Source: Fagopyrum homotropicum
Lineage: Eukaryota > Streptophyta > Magnoliopsida > Caryophyllales > Polygonaceae
Assembly (NCBI GenBank): GCA_033239125.1
Contig: BSWB01000003.1
Location: 109,636,320-109,700,319, forward strand
DNA: 64,000 bases
Reading direction: 5' to 3'
The notes beneath the pieces are model-generated. The model did no database searches, was not told the DNA's origin, and was given only the letters and a program-made list of their open reading frames with translations. The stretch's first letter is position 1. Each line of letters starts with the position of its first letter. The position numbers were made by a program, and so were the translations under genes. Of this stretch, positions 1 to 11,224 are shown in pieces.

Positions 1-878
1 ATATTTGGTCTTGATTGTGACTTTGAGGTTGGTTTGAAGTTTATTGAAAGAGTTCGGAAGTTTTCATCTTTCAATCTTTTAAACCTTGAATTTGATATCA
101 TAATGACTATTGTTGGCTAAAAACCCTTAACAATTCTAAGGTTAAGGGTTGATAGTTGTGGATTAGATGATAATAGATCGATCGTAAACAGATTGGACCC
201 TGAGAGTTAGAGAGAATCGCCGACGAACCCTAAAATACGGCCTGTTCTTGAAGTCCACGGCCGTGGAACCTCAAGAACTAACCGTGATTTCCCTTAAGTT
301 TACGAACTTGCTTTTACTTTAATCCAAAGTTAAAGATTTGCTTTAACTTAGTCTTGGCTTGCGTTTTCTAGGTGGTAGTGAAGCCTCAACAACCTCTACC
401 TCGATTGTGAGTGTCACAACCATAATCGGTTTAGTTAGTCTTGATCCTTGGATTACAAGTTTGGCTATTTGACATTCATTCTTACCTTTAGAACCTTTCT
501 ATATTGAAGCCTCAACAACCTGTATAGGGAGTTTCTTGTAGGTGACTCACATAAGGTTTTTGGAACTTCACCGTACGATTACCTTACATTAGCATACCTT
601 TGCATATCTCAACTCTGTCCTTATATCATTAGTATATCTTGAATCGATTTCCATAGCTGGATACTTGGATCTTTAGGATTGTTGTTTTCCCAATAATTTG
701 CAAAGCTCATACATTTACTTGCTTGATAATCTACAACTGGATTTAACCCCCCAAATCCCTGTGTTCGATACTTTGGAATTCTTGCTTAACTATATCGATC
801 CGTAAACTGCGGGTTCGCATGCTTGATTCTAGTTTTATAAATTTAAAGCTTATTTGTATGCACGCTAAGTGGCGAACA
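1..878 (+). repeat. 5' LTR of element 1 (3' half)
   Basis: Collinear with 11557-12434 of the 3' LTR and ends ...GGCGAACA at the same base. It contains one full palindromic word (CCACGGCCGTGG, 255-266) followed by a half-site (ACCGTGATT), two copies of a GAAGCCTCAACAACCT motif near 381 and 506, and a box at 794-818 that is shared with element 2. The U3 promoter part lies left of the window. Confidence 0.9.
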
Positions 879-884
879 AGTTTT

Positions 885-902
885 TGGCGCCGTTGCCGGG
901 GA
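885..902 (+). other. Primer-binding site, tRNA-Asp type
   Basis: TGGCGCCGTTGCCGGGGA begins six bases after the LTR end and is complementary to the 3' end of plant tRNA-Asp, the primer reported for Athila and Calypso elements. Minus-strand DNA synthesis would start here. Confidence 0.88.
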
Positions 903-979
903 TTTGGTCTAGGCCGAATTCAGTAGCCGGTTGTCAAGCTTGGGAGCTTGCTCTCGTTATTTGATATCTTTTTGAGTGC

Positions 980-2257
980 ATGCGCAGGTCTAGGAACACC
1001 GGAGACCTCTTACCTCTTGATCAAGAGCTTGAGAGGACTTTAAGGCAAAAGCGTAAGGAAAAGAAGATGGCTGAAGAACACGAACGTGATCTTCAAGCGG
1101 AGCTAGCGGAGAAAGAATCTCAACTCCAATGGAATGAGAATATTCGCCGGGATGAGATGGATCGTCATCAATCTGAAGTTAACGATCTAAAAGATATGAT
1201 GTTCCAGATGAGGATAGAAATAAGCGACTTTAAGAATAAGGGGAGAAAGAAATCCTCAAGGAGGGGATCAAGATCAAGAAGAAGAAGCCATTCATCCGCT
1301 GATGATAGTGATTCTTCCATGCCACCGCTAGAGGAAATTGATCCCACGATCAATGTGAATCCTTTCCATCCACGGGGAGCTACTAATCGTCGTGTTCCAC
1401 CTAGGAATGCGAGGATCGAACGTGTAGATGATGAGCCAAGAACTCTTGGCCAAAGGATGGATCCAACACAACAACCGCGCCGTTTGGGCGTGAACTTCAA
1501 TGTTGATGATGTGCAAGGGTTTAGCTTCAACCCTCAAGTTATTACTCTTGTTCGCCAAAACCAATTTGGCGGAACAAGCGTTGAATCTCCACACCAACAC
1601 TTGCAAAACTTTGAGTGTATGATGGAGACAATGAGGCCGAAGAACGCCACTACCAACAACTATAAGCTCAAGCCTTTCTTCTTCTCCTTGAAAGGGAAAG
1701 CGTTGTCTTGGTACCAAGCTCTTCCTAGTGGGAAACTAGACACGTGGGAAGACCTCTCCGCGGAGTTCCTTACCAAATTCTTTCCGCCATCCAAAACGGC
1801 GGAACTTAGAGGTAAGATCAATGCATTTTCCATGAAGCCTAACGAAAGTTTGTTTCAATCATGGGAAAGGTTTCGAGACTTGTTATTGGATTGCCCTCAT
1901 CATGGTATATCCAAGCTTGCATTGTTGGAGATTTACTATGAGGGGCTGGATGCGGGAACGCAATTCAATCTCCAATCCCTCTCATGTGGAACATTCATGG
2001 ACATGAGAGAAGATGACGCTTGGGACTTCATTGAGAAGCAAGCAAGAGTCATAGAGAAGTATTCCCACCGGAAAGTGGAGGGAAATTGTGTGGAGCAAGG
2101 AGCAAAGCTCACACATGAAGCTCAAAATCAGATTTTCTCCCTCAACAATGAGATCAAAGAGTTGAAGGAGGCAATCAAGACCAACTTTCCAAAGCAACAA
2201 GGCAAGTATGTTGGCTATTTGGGCAACAACAACAATGGCGGTGAGAACACAAACCGC

Positions 2258-2292
<35 letters not shown>

Positions 2293-4153
2293 CCGGAACA
2301 ACAACCGGAACAACAACCGGAACAACAACCGGAACAATTGGAATGGCAATAACAATAACCGGAACAACAACAATTGGAACAACAATAGGGGTTCAAACAA
2401 CAACAATTGGCGCTCCAATCAACAAAATTCCGGTAACTCTTATCCTTCCAATTCAAATTCACTAACTCCACCTTCCTCTTCCTCTACTCCTTTGAAAAGC
2501 CAGGGGCAAACATCTAATGGAGGTAACACTTCGGGGAAGGAGAAGCCCGATCCCATGTTGGAAACGATTTTGGGAAAGCTTCAAGGTTTGGAGAACCGCA
2601 TCATTAAGGTTGATGACCAAATTTCTAAGGTTGATAAAGCCCAAAAGGTTTTGGAAAACCAAATGTTCAGCCATGCGGAGGAAGTTCCTAGGAATCATGG
2701 GAAACTTCCAGGAAAGACGGAGGACAACCCTAAGGGAAGGGTGATGGCAATCACAACTAGGAGCGGAGTGACTACCACCGATCCGCAGCCTAAGTTCGTT
2801 GAAGTCCCCGTAGAGAAAGACAAAGAGAAGGGGAAGGAGAAGGAAGATGTCTATGTTCCTCCTCCAGCTTACAAACCTCCCCTACCATTCCCTCAATCTA
2901 GAGCGAGAGCGCGCCTAGATAAACAATTTGGTAAGTTTATAGAACTCATGAGCAAGCTGCATATTAATATACCCTTTATTGATGCTATTGTAGGTATGCC
3001 GGCTTATGGCAAGTTCTTGAAAGAGCTCCTCTCCAATAAGAGGAAGCTAGAAGATTTCGGTGAGGTCAAGATGAGTTCGGATTCTTCGGATCTCATCAAG
3101 ACCATGAAAGCGAAAATGCCCCCAAAGCTAAAGGATCCGGGGTCATTTTGCATTCCCATAGGAGTGGGAGATGTCACATACGATGCGCTATGTGACTTGG
3201 GAGCAAGTGTGAGCATCATACCACTTGCATTATGCAGGAAGATCGGTTTAGGCGACCCTAAACCGGTGAAGATGACGTTGTACATGGCGGATCGATCCAT
3301 CACTCGCCCCGTCGGTATTGTAGAAGACGTCCCAGTCAAGCTAGGTAAATTCTTTGTTCCCATTGACTTTGTCGTGCTTGACATTCCTGCAGATAGTCCG
3401 GTCCCGATCATACTCGGAAGACCGTTTCTTGCAACTTCCGGCTGCATAGTCGATTGCAAGAACGCTAGACTCGCCTTTGACATAGGAGAAGAGAAGGTAG
3501 AGTTCGTTCTTTCCACTCTAGTGAAGGAGCCAATCTTTGATGAGGATATATTCAATATCCAAGATGAAGAAGGGTTGTCTAGAGAGGAGGTAAGTGCTAT
3601 TCTCTTCAAAGATCCTTTGCAAAAGGTCATTACTATGAGTCTAACGAATATAGGGGAAGAAGAGGAGTGCAATGAGGCAATTAAAGCCTTAGAAGCACAA
3701 GAAGAGATGGATGAAGTGGAATTCGAGAGGCTCCACGACGAGGCAGAAAACGTGAGAATCCACGGCCATACACTATATTCCACAGCCGTGGATCTCACAA
3801 CCCAAAGCGTGGCTCACTCCAGGGGGTTACACGGTCGTGGAGGAGACAGAGCAACCGTGACCACCTTCCACGCCCTAAACCATGGCCGTGGAGGACATGG
3901 GGAAACCGTAATTTTGGCCGTGAAAGAGGGTGATCGAGACACTTCTTCAACTTCTTTTGATTCTTCTCCTACACCTTCAACACCCTTACAAACTTCTGAG
4001 GAGACATCGGATGCTCCTCAAGGATCATTGGAAGCTCCGAAAGCAATGGAACTCAAACCACTTCCTACTCATCTAAGGTACGCTTTCTTAGGACCTAATT
4101 CTACCTTTCCGGTTATTGTTAGTTCCGATCTAAGCATAGATGAACATAATTAG
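980..4153 (+). CDS. Gag-protease polyprotein of element 1 (1057 aa, open)
   Basis: The product would build the cytoplasmic particle and mature it. Residues 1-120 are charged and helical, with an Arg/Ser-rich stretch near 95-105. Residues about 228-320 form the retrotransposon gag core (FFFSLKGKALSWYQAL, then EFLTKFFPPSKTAELR). Residues about 416-481 are an Asn-rich linker built from AAC repeats. No CCHC zinc knuckle is evident. The aspartic protease has CDLGASVS with the catalytic Asp near residue 739 and a GRPFLAT motif near 812; DLGA instead of DSG/DTG is usual for this lineage. Residues about 925-985 are encoded by DNA full of the element's palindromic word. The frame ends with TAG at 4151, and pol resumes in the same frame four bases later, so gag-pro and pol were probably one ORF or are separated by a suppressible stop. 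First ATG after the primer site chosen. Confidence 0.88.
2226..2420 (+). repeat. AAC / AACCGGAACAAC in-frame repeat encoding Asn-rich linker
   Basis: An AAC run is followed by about four tandem 12-base units (AACCGGAACAAC), read in frame as Asn with interspersed Arg. It separates the gag core from the protease region. Confidence 0.85.
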
Positions 4154-4156
4154 CTC

Positions 4157-6951
4157 ATGATTGTCCTTAGGAAACATAGGAAAGCTTTAGGCTACACTAC
4201 TGAGGACTTAGTAGGAATTAAACCCTCCCTATGCATGCATAAGATACTAATGGAGGAAGATTTTAGAACTTCAAGACAACCTCAAAGGCGGTTAAATCCG
4301 ACCATGAAGGAGGTTGTCAAGAAGGAAATTCTTAAACTTCTTGATGCAGGTATCATCTATCCTATCTCCGATAGTAAGTGGGTGAGTCCGGTTCAAGTAG
4401 TTCCGAAGAAGGGAGGAATGACGGTCATCACCAACAAAAACAACGAACTCATTCCTACCCGAACCGTAACAGGATGGCGGATGTGCATTGACTACCGCAA
4501 GCTTAACAATGCAACGAGGAAGGATCACTTCCCATTGCCGTTCATTAATCAAATGCTTGAAAGGTTAACACAACATTCACATTTTTGCTACCTTGACGGT
4601 TATAGTGGTTTCTTTCAGATTCCGATACACCCGGATGATCAAGAGAAGACCACATTCACGTGCCCGTGGGGTACGTTCGCTTATAGGAGAATGCCGTTCG
4701 GGCTTTGCAACGCCCCAGCCACCTTTCAACGGTGCATGATGGCCATCTTCTCCGAATACATAGAGGAAATCATGGAGGTCTTCATGGACGATTTCTCCGT
4801 ATACGGTTCCTCTTTTAACGATTGCCTTTCTAACCTTTCTCTTGTTTTACAAAGTTGTGAGGACACTAACCTAGTTCTTAATTAGGAGAAGTGTCAATTT
4901 ATGGTTAAGGAAGGAATTGTATTAGGACACCTAATCTCTAGTAGAGGGATAGAGGTGGATAAGGCTAAGATAGAGACCATAGAGAAGCTTCCTCCCCCAA
5001 CTTCGGTAAAAGGGATAAGAAGTTTTCTAGGACATGCTGGATTCTATAGACGCTTCATTAAATACTTTTCTAAGATATCAAAACCTCTCACTAATCTATT
5101 GATGAAGGATGCGGTTTTTGAGTTTTCGCAGGAATGTTTGGATGCGTTTAACACCATTCGGCAAGCTCTAATTTCAGCACCTATTATCCAACCTCTGGAT
5201 TGGACTCTTCCCTTTGAGGTTATGTGCGATGCTAGTGACGTAGCTATAGGAGCTGTTCTTGGACAACGGAAGGAAGGGCGAACCCATGCCATATACTATG
5301 CTAGCAAGACGCTAGATGAAGCGCAACTCAATTACGCCACTACCAAAAAGAGTTTTTAGCCATTGTCTATGCTATTGACAAGTTTCGCTCTTATCTTGTA
5401 GGTGCAAAGGTGATTGTCTACACGGATCATGCTGCGATCCGGTACCTCCTTGCGAAGAAAGATGCGAAGCCAAGGCTAATTAGATGGATTCTTCTCCTAC
5501 AAGAATTCGATCTAGAGATCCGCGACAAGAAAGGTTCAGAAAATTCTGTTGCGGATCATTTGAGTCGCCTAACTCATCTAGAGGACGACCATTTACCCAT
5601 CGATGACTCCTTCTTGGACGAACACCTACACATTATAGAGGAGTGCATCGACGTGATCTCCAAAGGTAATGAAACATGGTTTGCTGATTTTGTTAACTAT
5701 TTGGTTTGTCAGGAGATACCGCCCGGATTATCCTACGCACAAAGGAAGAAGTTCTTCAAGGATGTCCGGGAATACTTTTGGAACGAGCCTCTCCTCTTTA
5801 AGAGAGGTCCGGATGGCATCATTCGGCGATGTATGCCGGAAGATGAGATGCAAAGTGTCATCCGCCATTGTCATTCACTACCTTGTGGAGGACACGCTAG
5901 TTCGAACAAGACTAGCGCAAAGGTATTGCAATCTGGATTTTTTTGGCCTACCTTATTTAGAGATGTGCAATCCTTTGTTTCTTGCTGCGATGCATGTCAA
6001 AGAACAGGCAATATCTCTAGGAGGAAGGAGATGCCCATCAACAACATCCAAGAGGTGGAGATTTTCGATGTTTGAGGAGTAGATTTTATGGGACCATTCC
6101 CATCCTCTTGTGGAAACCAATACATACTATTGGCGGTAGACTACGTTTCTAGATGGGTGGAAGCAATTGCCTCTCCCACCAATGATGCCATGGTGGTGGT
6201 TAAGTTCTTCAACAAGACCATTTTTCCTCGATTTGGGACACCAAAGACTATCATTAGTGATGGAGGTTCTCACTTCATTGCCCGGCGCTTTGAAGCTCTT
6301 CTTGCTAAGTATGGGGTTACCCACAAGATTGCTACCCCTTATCATCCACAAACAAGTGGACAAGTTGAGATCTCAAATAGGGAGATCAAAGGAATCTTAG
6401 AGAAGACGGTTTCAAGGACTAGGAAGGATTGGTCTTTGAAGCTTGACGATGCATTGTGGGCGTACCGGACTGCGTACAAGACTCCCATAGGAACCACACC
6501 ATACAACCTTGTGTATGGGAAGTCTTGTCACTTGCCGGTAGAGTTGGAGCACAAGGCATTTTGGGCTATCAAGTGGCTGAACTTCAGCATGAAGGAAGCG
6601 GGAGAGAAGCGTCTCCTAGACCTTAATGAGCTGGACGAACTCCGCTTGAACGCTTATGAAAACGCCAAGATCTATAAGGAGAGAGCAAAGCGTTGACATG
6701 ATAAGCACATCATTCCAAAGGACTTCAAAGAAGGAGATCAAGTTCTCCTCTTCAATTCAAGGCTTCGTCTCTTTCCAGGTACGCTCAAATCCCGTTGGAC
6801 CGGACCTTTTCCAATTAAGCGCATTTTCCCCCATGGTGCAGTTGAAGTATGGGGTGAAGCAGGCGGAAGCTTTAAGGTGAACGGCCAACGACTCAAGAAG
6901 TACACGCCGGAACTCCAAGCTGAAGAGTTCGCGCCTACCGCACTTGAATAA
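4157..6951 (+). pseudogene. Pol of element 1: reverse transcriptase, RNase H, integrase (inactivated)
   Basis: The RT domain starts after the TAG at 4151 and includes CIDYRKLNNATRKDHFPLPF, the LPFxMPFGLCNAPATFQR region and the active-site box FMDD (4781-4792). RNase H has DASDVAIGAVLGQ and YTDHAAIRYLL. Integrase has a HHCC zinc site (about 5866-6002), catalytic Asp at about 6136 and 6259 and the Glu in VEISNREIKG near 6367; its C-terminal end reads GQRLKKY before TAA at 6949. Breaks: TAG at 4883, loss of one base near 5350 that shifts frame 2 to frame 1, TGA at 6073 and TGA at 6694. The three nonsense codons fall where the family has Trp, so each fits one G-to-A change. No chromodomain is seen, as expected for Athila. 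Confidence 0.93.
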
Positions 6952-6992
6952 GTGCGAGAATGGTCTAGCTACGGACCTTAAACAAAGCGCTT

Positions 6993-7010
6993 CTTGGGAG
7001 GCAACCCAAG
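6993..7010 (+). promoter_or_regulatory. Conserved post-pol hairpin
   Basis: CTTGGGAGGCAACCCAAG gives a 6-bp stem with loop AGGCAA, 42 bases after the pol stop. The same hairpin follows pol at 32225-32242 and 54720-54737 (minus), and a variant stem is at 41756-41769. Its role is unknown; a signal for expressing the downstream ORF or for RNA handling is inference. Confidence 0.6.
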
Positions 7011-7756
7011 GTATTGCATTTTTGTTTTTGTTTCGATTCATAGTTTAGCTTAGTTTAGACGTTTTTCGCTTTATTTTGCCTCGATTTCTTCCGGTATGTT
7101 CGTGTTTTTGGATGTAGAAACGATGAAAAAGGGGAAGGGAAGGATAATGTTGAAGAAAAGTGACGAAACTTGGACTTTGGAGCATTACAGAGAGTTCCAC
7201 GGCCTAAACCACGGTCGTGACAGCTACAGTGACCATAATTTCCAAAAGCCTTTGAAAAATCACCAAAACCACGATTCCGTACATTTCCACGGCCGTGGAA
7301 CACCCCGACAGACCGTGATTTTCAAAATTTTGCCTGTGACTATATAAACCACGTTCTTCACAAAAACCCCTTCCACGACCCAAATCGCCGATTCCACGAC
7401 CCTACTCCCAAATCTTCATTCCTTAATCGTTTTCGACGATTCTTCTTCCCAAATTGAAGCAAATTCAACCACCAACAAGATCCAAGCAACGAATCGAGCG
7501 GAGATTCACCACGGAACGCACAATTCGGATTTTAAAAATCCGAAACCTAGGTTTTTTCCCTCTTCTTGATCTTCGTCAATTTGGTTCATTTTGCTAGAAA
7601 TTTTAGGAAAAACTGATTGAAATTGGAAGGAATTAGACTAGGGCTGCCTGATTGCTGAATTTGAGTGATTGATTATTGAGATTTGTGAAAAACTGAGACG
7701 AATCACGGTTCCTGGAAGTTCCACGGCCGTGGAAAGGCAAGAACAGACCGTGATTC
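7011..7756 (+). other. Pol-to-ORF spacer of element 1 with palindromic modules
   Basis: No convincing ORF. It holds CCACGGCC (7197), CCACGGTCGTGA (7209), CCACGGCCGTGG (7287) with ACCGTGATT after it, and CCACGGCCGTGG (7721) with ACCGTGATT after it. The last module ends only about 10 bases before the next ORF. Confidence 0.7.
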
Positions 7757-9331
7757 TTGACAGTGATGGACTTTGTGAGGAGAGTTTCTGGGAGGATTAA
7801 GGAGAAAAAGAATGACCAAAACAAGAAGAGGAAGGGTAATCCCTCTTCTTCTTTATCCTCTAGAGCACCACCACCCTCTTCCCCTTCACCCCCATCATCA
7901 CCTTCATCACCCTCACCTCCTAGCCCTAGAGTACCGACTATTCATGAGGATCACCTCGATGCATTCGAGAGGATCAATGAGAGGGCTGTGATTGGACCTA
8001 GGTACCTATTGTTAGAGGATTTAACTCCTCTTAACATTGTAGATGACCTTACTTGGCTCTTGGATAGAGCCGGACTAGTTGTCTTCTCGGCTATCCGAGA
8101 AGACGCTTATGAGGAGATTACGAGGGAGGTTGTGACGTCTTTTCAGCACAGCCATGTGGATAGGACCGTTTCTTTCCGTCTTATGGAAAGAAACTATGAT
8201 TTTTCCATCCGTGAGTTCGGGACCTTCTTTGGGTTCCATGAGACCTTTAACGGTCGTTTTCCTAGTGGCGTTTACGCCAAAGACTTTTGGGAGGAAGTTG
8301 CTATGATCTACGCCAGCGAGGACCGCTAGCAACCTGCTGACACCAAGGCTAAGTTGATGTATCACTTAGCCTTGAAGATTGCTCACCGTGTTCTTTCGGA
8401 GTGTCTCTTTCCTAGGACGGAGACGCCCCAAAAGATCAAGACGGATGAGCTCTTTCTGCTATACTCCATGCTGTATGGGCGCCGAGCTGACTGTGCCACC
8501 CTCTTAGCTGCTACTATGAGCAAGCTTAAGAACAAGAGGAAGGGCAACATTGGATACGGTGGGATAGTTACCCATCTTGCTAGGGCGTTGGGAGTTGATT
8601 TTTCTGCCTGTACCCGCATACCAGCCGTACCTTTAGGACTTCATGCATTCATGACTAGAGGTCTCATCTTCCCCACACATAGAGGCCCGCCTTATGCGGC
8701 CATGCCTTGGGAGAGCAGGACGGGTAGGGGTATTGAGTGGCTACAAGAGTACTCCATTATGGCTGGACGCCATAATTGGAAGGAGACGTTCGCTGCTATG
8801 CATGCGAACAGGATTGCAGCTCCTCCGTATGTTCCACCACCGCCCGTAGTTGAGGAGGAGGAGATGAGGGATCAGTTTGAGGGTGGAGGAGGAGCCGAGC
8901 AGCAGTTTGGCACGTTTCCGGATCAGCCAGATGCGGCCCCCGATGTGCCTAGACGTTCTCCACGTCCCGCTAGAGCTTCAGGCTCGTCTTCTCGCCGCGC
9001 CAGCGTGAGTGAGAGACCCACTTGGGCTGAGACACCTCCTGCATGGTATGGAGCTCCACCTCCATGGGCTGCACAAACACCATCTGCACCAGCACCAGCA
9101 CCATCCGTCGCTCCAGAGTGGTACAGTCATGCTCCGTGATGGTATGAGCAGATGCCGGATTGGGCTACTGGTCTTTCGGAGAGAGTAGAAGCATTGGAGA
9201 TTCGAGCCGATGCTAGAGATGGACGCTTGGACGACCTCGATCACATGATGAGAGATGTCTACCGTCAGCAGTTTGGGCGGTTTTATGATCCTAGCTTCTC
9301 TCCATTTCCGCCTCCACCAGCGCCGCAGTGA
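7757..9331 (+). pseudogene. Athila-type post-pol ORF (putative plant transposon protein domain), two in-frame stops
   Basis: One reading frame runs from the ATG at 7757 to TGA at 9329, broken by TAG at 8327 and TGA at 9137. The N-terminus has basic and Ser/Pro-rich segments; the middle carries the conserved block (LLEDLTPLNIVDDLTWLLD, then LMERNYDFSIREFGTFFGF); a second block reads GNIGYGGIVTHLARALGVDF. The tail is Pro-rich and acidic and ends with a short helical segment. The pseudogene at 52588-53982 (minus) has the same organisation. By position this is where Athila elements carry their extra, sometimes env-like, ORF, but I see no signal peptide or membrane segment. It resembles the ATHILA ORF-1 / plant transposon protein families; function unknown. 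DNA binding is a hypothesis (see findings). Confidence 0.8.
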
Positions 9332-10671
9332 TTGATTACATGACCGACAGTTTTAGCCGCTCCACCGCCATTTTGTGAGTTTCTTTTTCTTTTCTTTCTT
9401 TTCTTTCTTTTATTTGAACATTAGGGACAATGTTCGTCCTAAGTATGGGGTGGGGTGTGACTATGTTTGCTTCTATCGAGACTATCGTTGCATGTTCATT
9501 ATATTGTTGCATATTTCATTATTGCATTGAATGAAAAAAAAAGAGTTTGAAAAACCATAAAAATCGAAAAATTTTGAAAAATTTTTGTGCTTCTAAGGAA
9601 TTGAGATGATTTCCATGATAATCGCTACTTGTGAATTGAGTTTGATGACAATTGCATGCTTAAACGAATAGTGAATTGAAAAGAATTTGAATGAGTTGAT
9701 TATGCCTCTTTTGCAAGTTTCATAATGTGATAAATGTTACCTAAATCATGTTGAGGAGTTGAAGTTGAAATCACACTATAAGTTCTTATGCTTCTTGTTG
9801 AGATGATTAAGACAATTCGATTTTTCTTTCTTCTTTCTTTGATCATTTAGCTCCTCATTGAAATATTGACCTCCTTTACCTATCCGGGATTTTTGGAGAA
9901 GTGAATGAAAAAGGCATGTTTGATGTGGGAGGGCCATGAGAGCAATTATTTGCAATCAAAAGAATAGAAAGAAATTGTAGGGTTGGGGAAGTCAATCATG
10001 ACGATGAGTAACTCGGCACCATTCACATAGCCGGGTGTTTGTGTGTTGCCAAAGTCGGATTGAGCGATATTCCTAGCGGATTATGATATGTGCGCTAAGG
10101 GTTTGAGGCATCTCATAAACATTGAGAAACGCCAATCTCCTAGGCTTCGGTTTTTGTGCACCTCTATCCATAACTCCAAAAGTAAAGTCGAAAAATGAAA
10201 GGAAGAGAGCGAAGCTCTAAGTTGAAAGTGTTGCGGAAACCGCAAGAGAAGAAGAAAAGAGTAGTTGTCCACTTTCCCGGATTCATGCACCACAATCCTT
10301 AAAGTTTCCTTCCCTTTTCACATTCTAGACCTTTTTCTTTGAAAGTCCTTAAGATCAAAAGAATGCTATATGACTTGGTGATCTAAATTGAAGTTTCTTA
10401 TGATTGATTTTGATAATGTTTGAAGGTTATGATGTTTGTATGGAAGTTTGATTAATTCATGAGTTTTCTTTACTCTTTACTCTTTGATTAAGTGTATGAA
10501 AGTCCTATAAACGATTGAAGCAAGATTTGAGAATGATCTATTGTTTAGAAGGCACATTCATCCAAAAGAAGTATTGCTTTGAGAAGGTACACATATTTCA
10601 TCTTAACTCTTGTTTTAAAGCTTTTGAAAGACCTTGCTTAGGGACAAGCAAGTGTTAAGTATGGGGTTATT
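9332..10671 (+). other. Noncoding 3' region of element 1 ending in polypurine tract
   Basis: AT-rich with no sizeable ORF. Two landmarks repeat the phrase AAGTATGGGG: near 9440 and again at about 10655-10664. The second is followed by TTATT and the LTR start at 10672, so it is the likely polypurine primer for plus-strand DNA. Elements 2AB and the 49569-56253 fragment have AGTATGGGGTATTT or AGTATGAGGTATTT at the same place. Confidence 0.6.
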
Positions 10672-10980
10672 TGTTAGCATGAAATATTGTGATATTTTAG
10701 GCACGTTTTCTAAGTGTATTTGATTCATATTGATAGTCATTGATTGAGCATAGAAGCATTTGTGAGCTAGTTTGTCTATAATGTCGATATAGAGATCTAC
10801 ACAAGCTTTATGTTGATTATGGGTGATCAAGAGCTATTTCCGAGCGGAATTTAGCAAGAATGGAATTGTTGAGCAATGTCCATGGATTGAGGGCATTCTT
10901 AAGAGCAAAAGGAGTGTCAAATTGAGGAATGCACAAGGATAGGGAAGAATCACGTTCTTGCCCTAAACCACGCTCTAAAA

Positions 10981-11140
10981 TACGGCCGTACTACTTTCCA
11001 CGTTCAGTTCCACGGCCGTGGAACCATGGTTAAGGAAACGTGGTTCATTCCAGCAACTTCTACGGCCGTGGAGAAGATGGTCCAAACCGTGTTGATTCTC
11101 ACGCCCTAAATTACGGCCGTGGAACCTTCCACGACCGTGA
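10981..11140 (+). promoter_or_regulatory. Palindromic-word cluster in U3 of element 1
   Basis: In 160 bases: TACGGCCGTA (10981), CCACGGCCGTGG (11010), TACGGCCGTGG (11061), TACGGCCGTGG (11112) and CCACGACCGTGA (11129), with half-sites between them. The cluster ends about 78 bases before the TATA box, a place typical of enhancer or silencer sites. Confidence 0.65.
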
Positions 11141-11217
11141 TCTTGGCGATCTTTTTCGCCACACTTTAAGCCACGATCTTTTAAAGGATTGGGCCGGGCC
11201 GCTACTTCATCATACAC

Positions 11218-11224
11218 TATAAAA
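11218..11224 (+). promoter_or_regulatory. TATA box of element 1 LTR promoter
   Basis: TATAAAA in the context CACTATAAAAGGACGG, about 546 bases into the LTR and just after the palindrome cluster. Transcription would start about 30 bases downstream. Confidence 0.65.

Noticed and set aside
2175..2471. Cys-rich, Thr-rich and Leu-rich frames across the AAC repeat
   Set aside because: Alternate readings of the repeat that encodes the Asn-rich gag linker.
3004..3798. 264-codon open frame on the minus strand
   Set aside because: Antisense shadow of the gag-pro frame; no motif of its own.
7757..9331. Envelope-like protein in the post-pol ORF of element 1
   Set aside because: No signal peptide, membrane span or glycoprotein-like features, so only the Athila-type post-pol label is kept.
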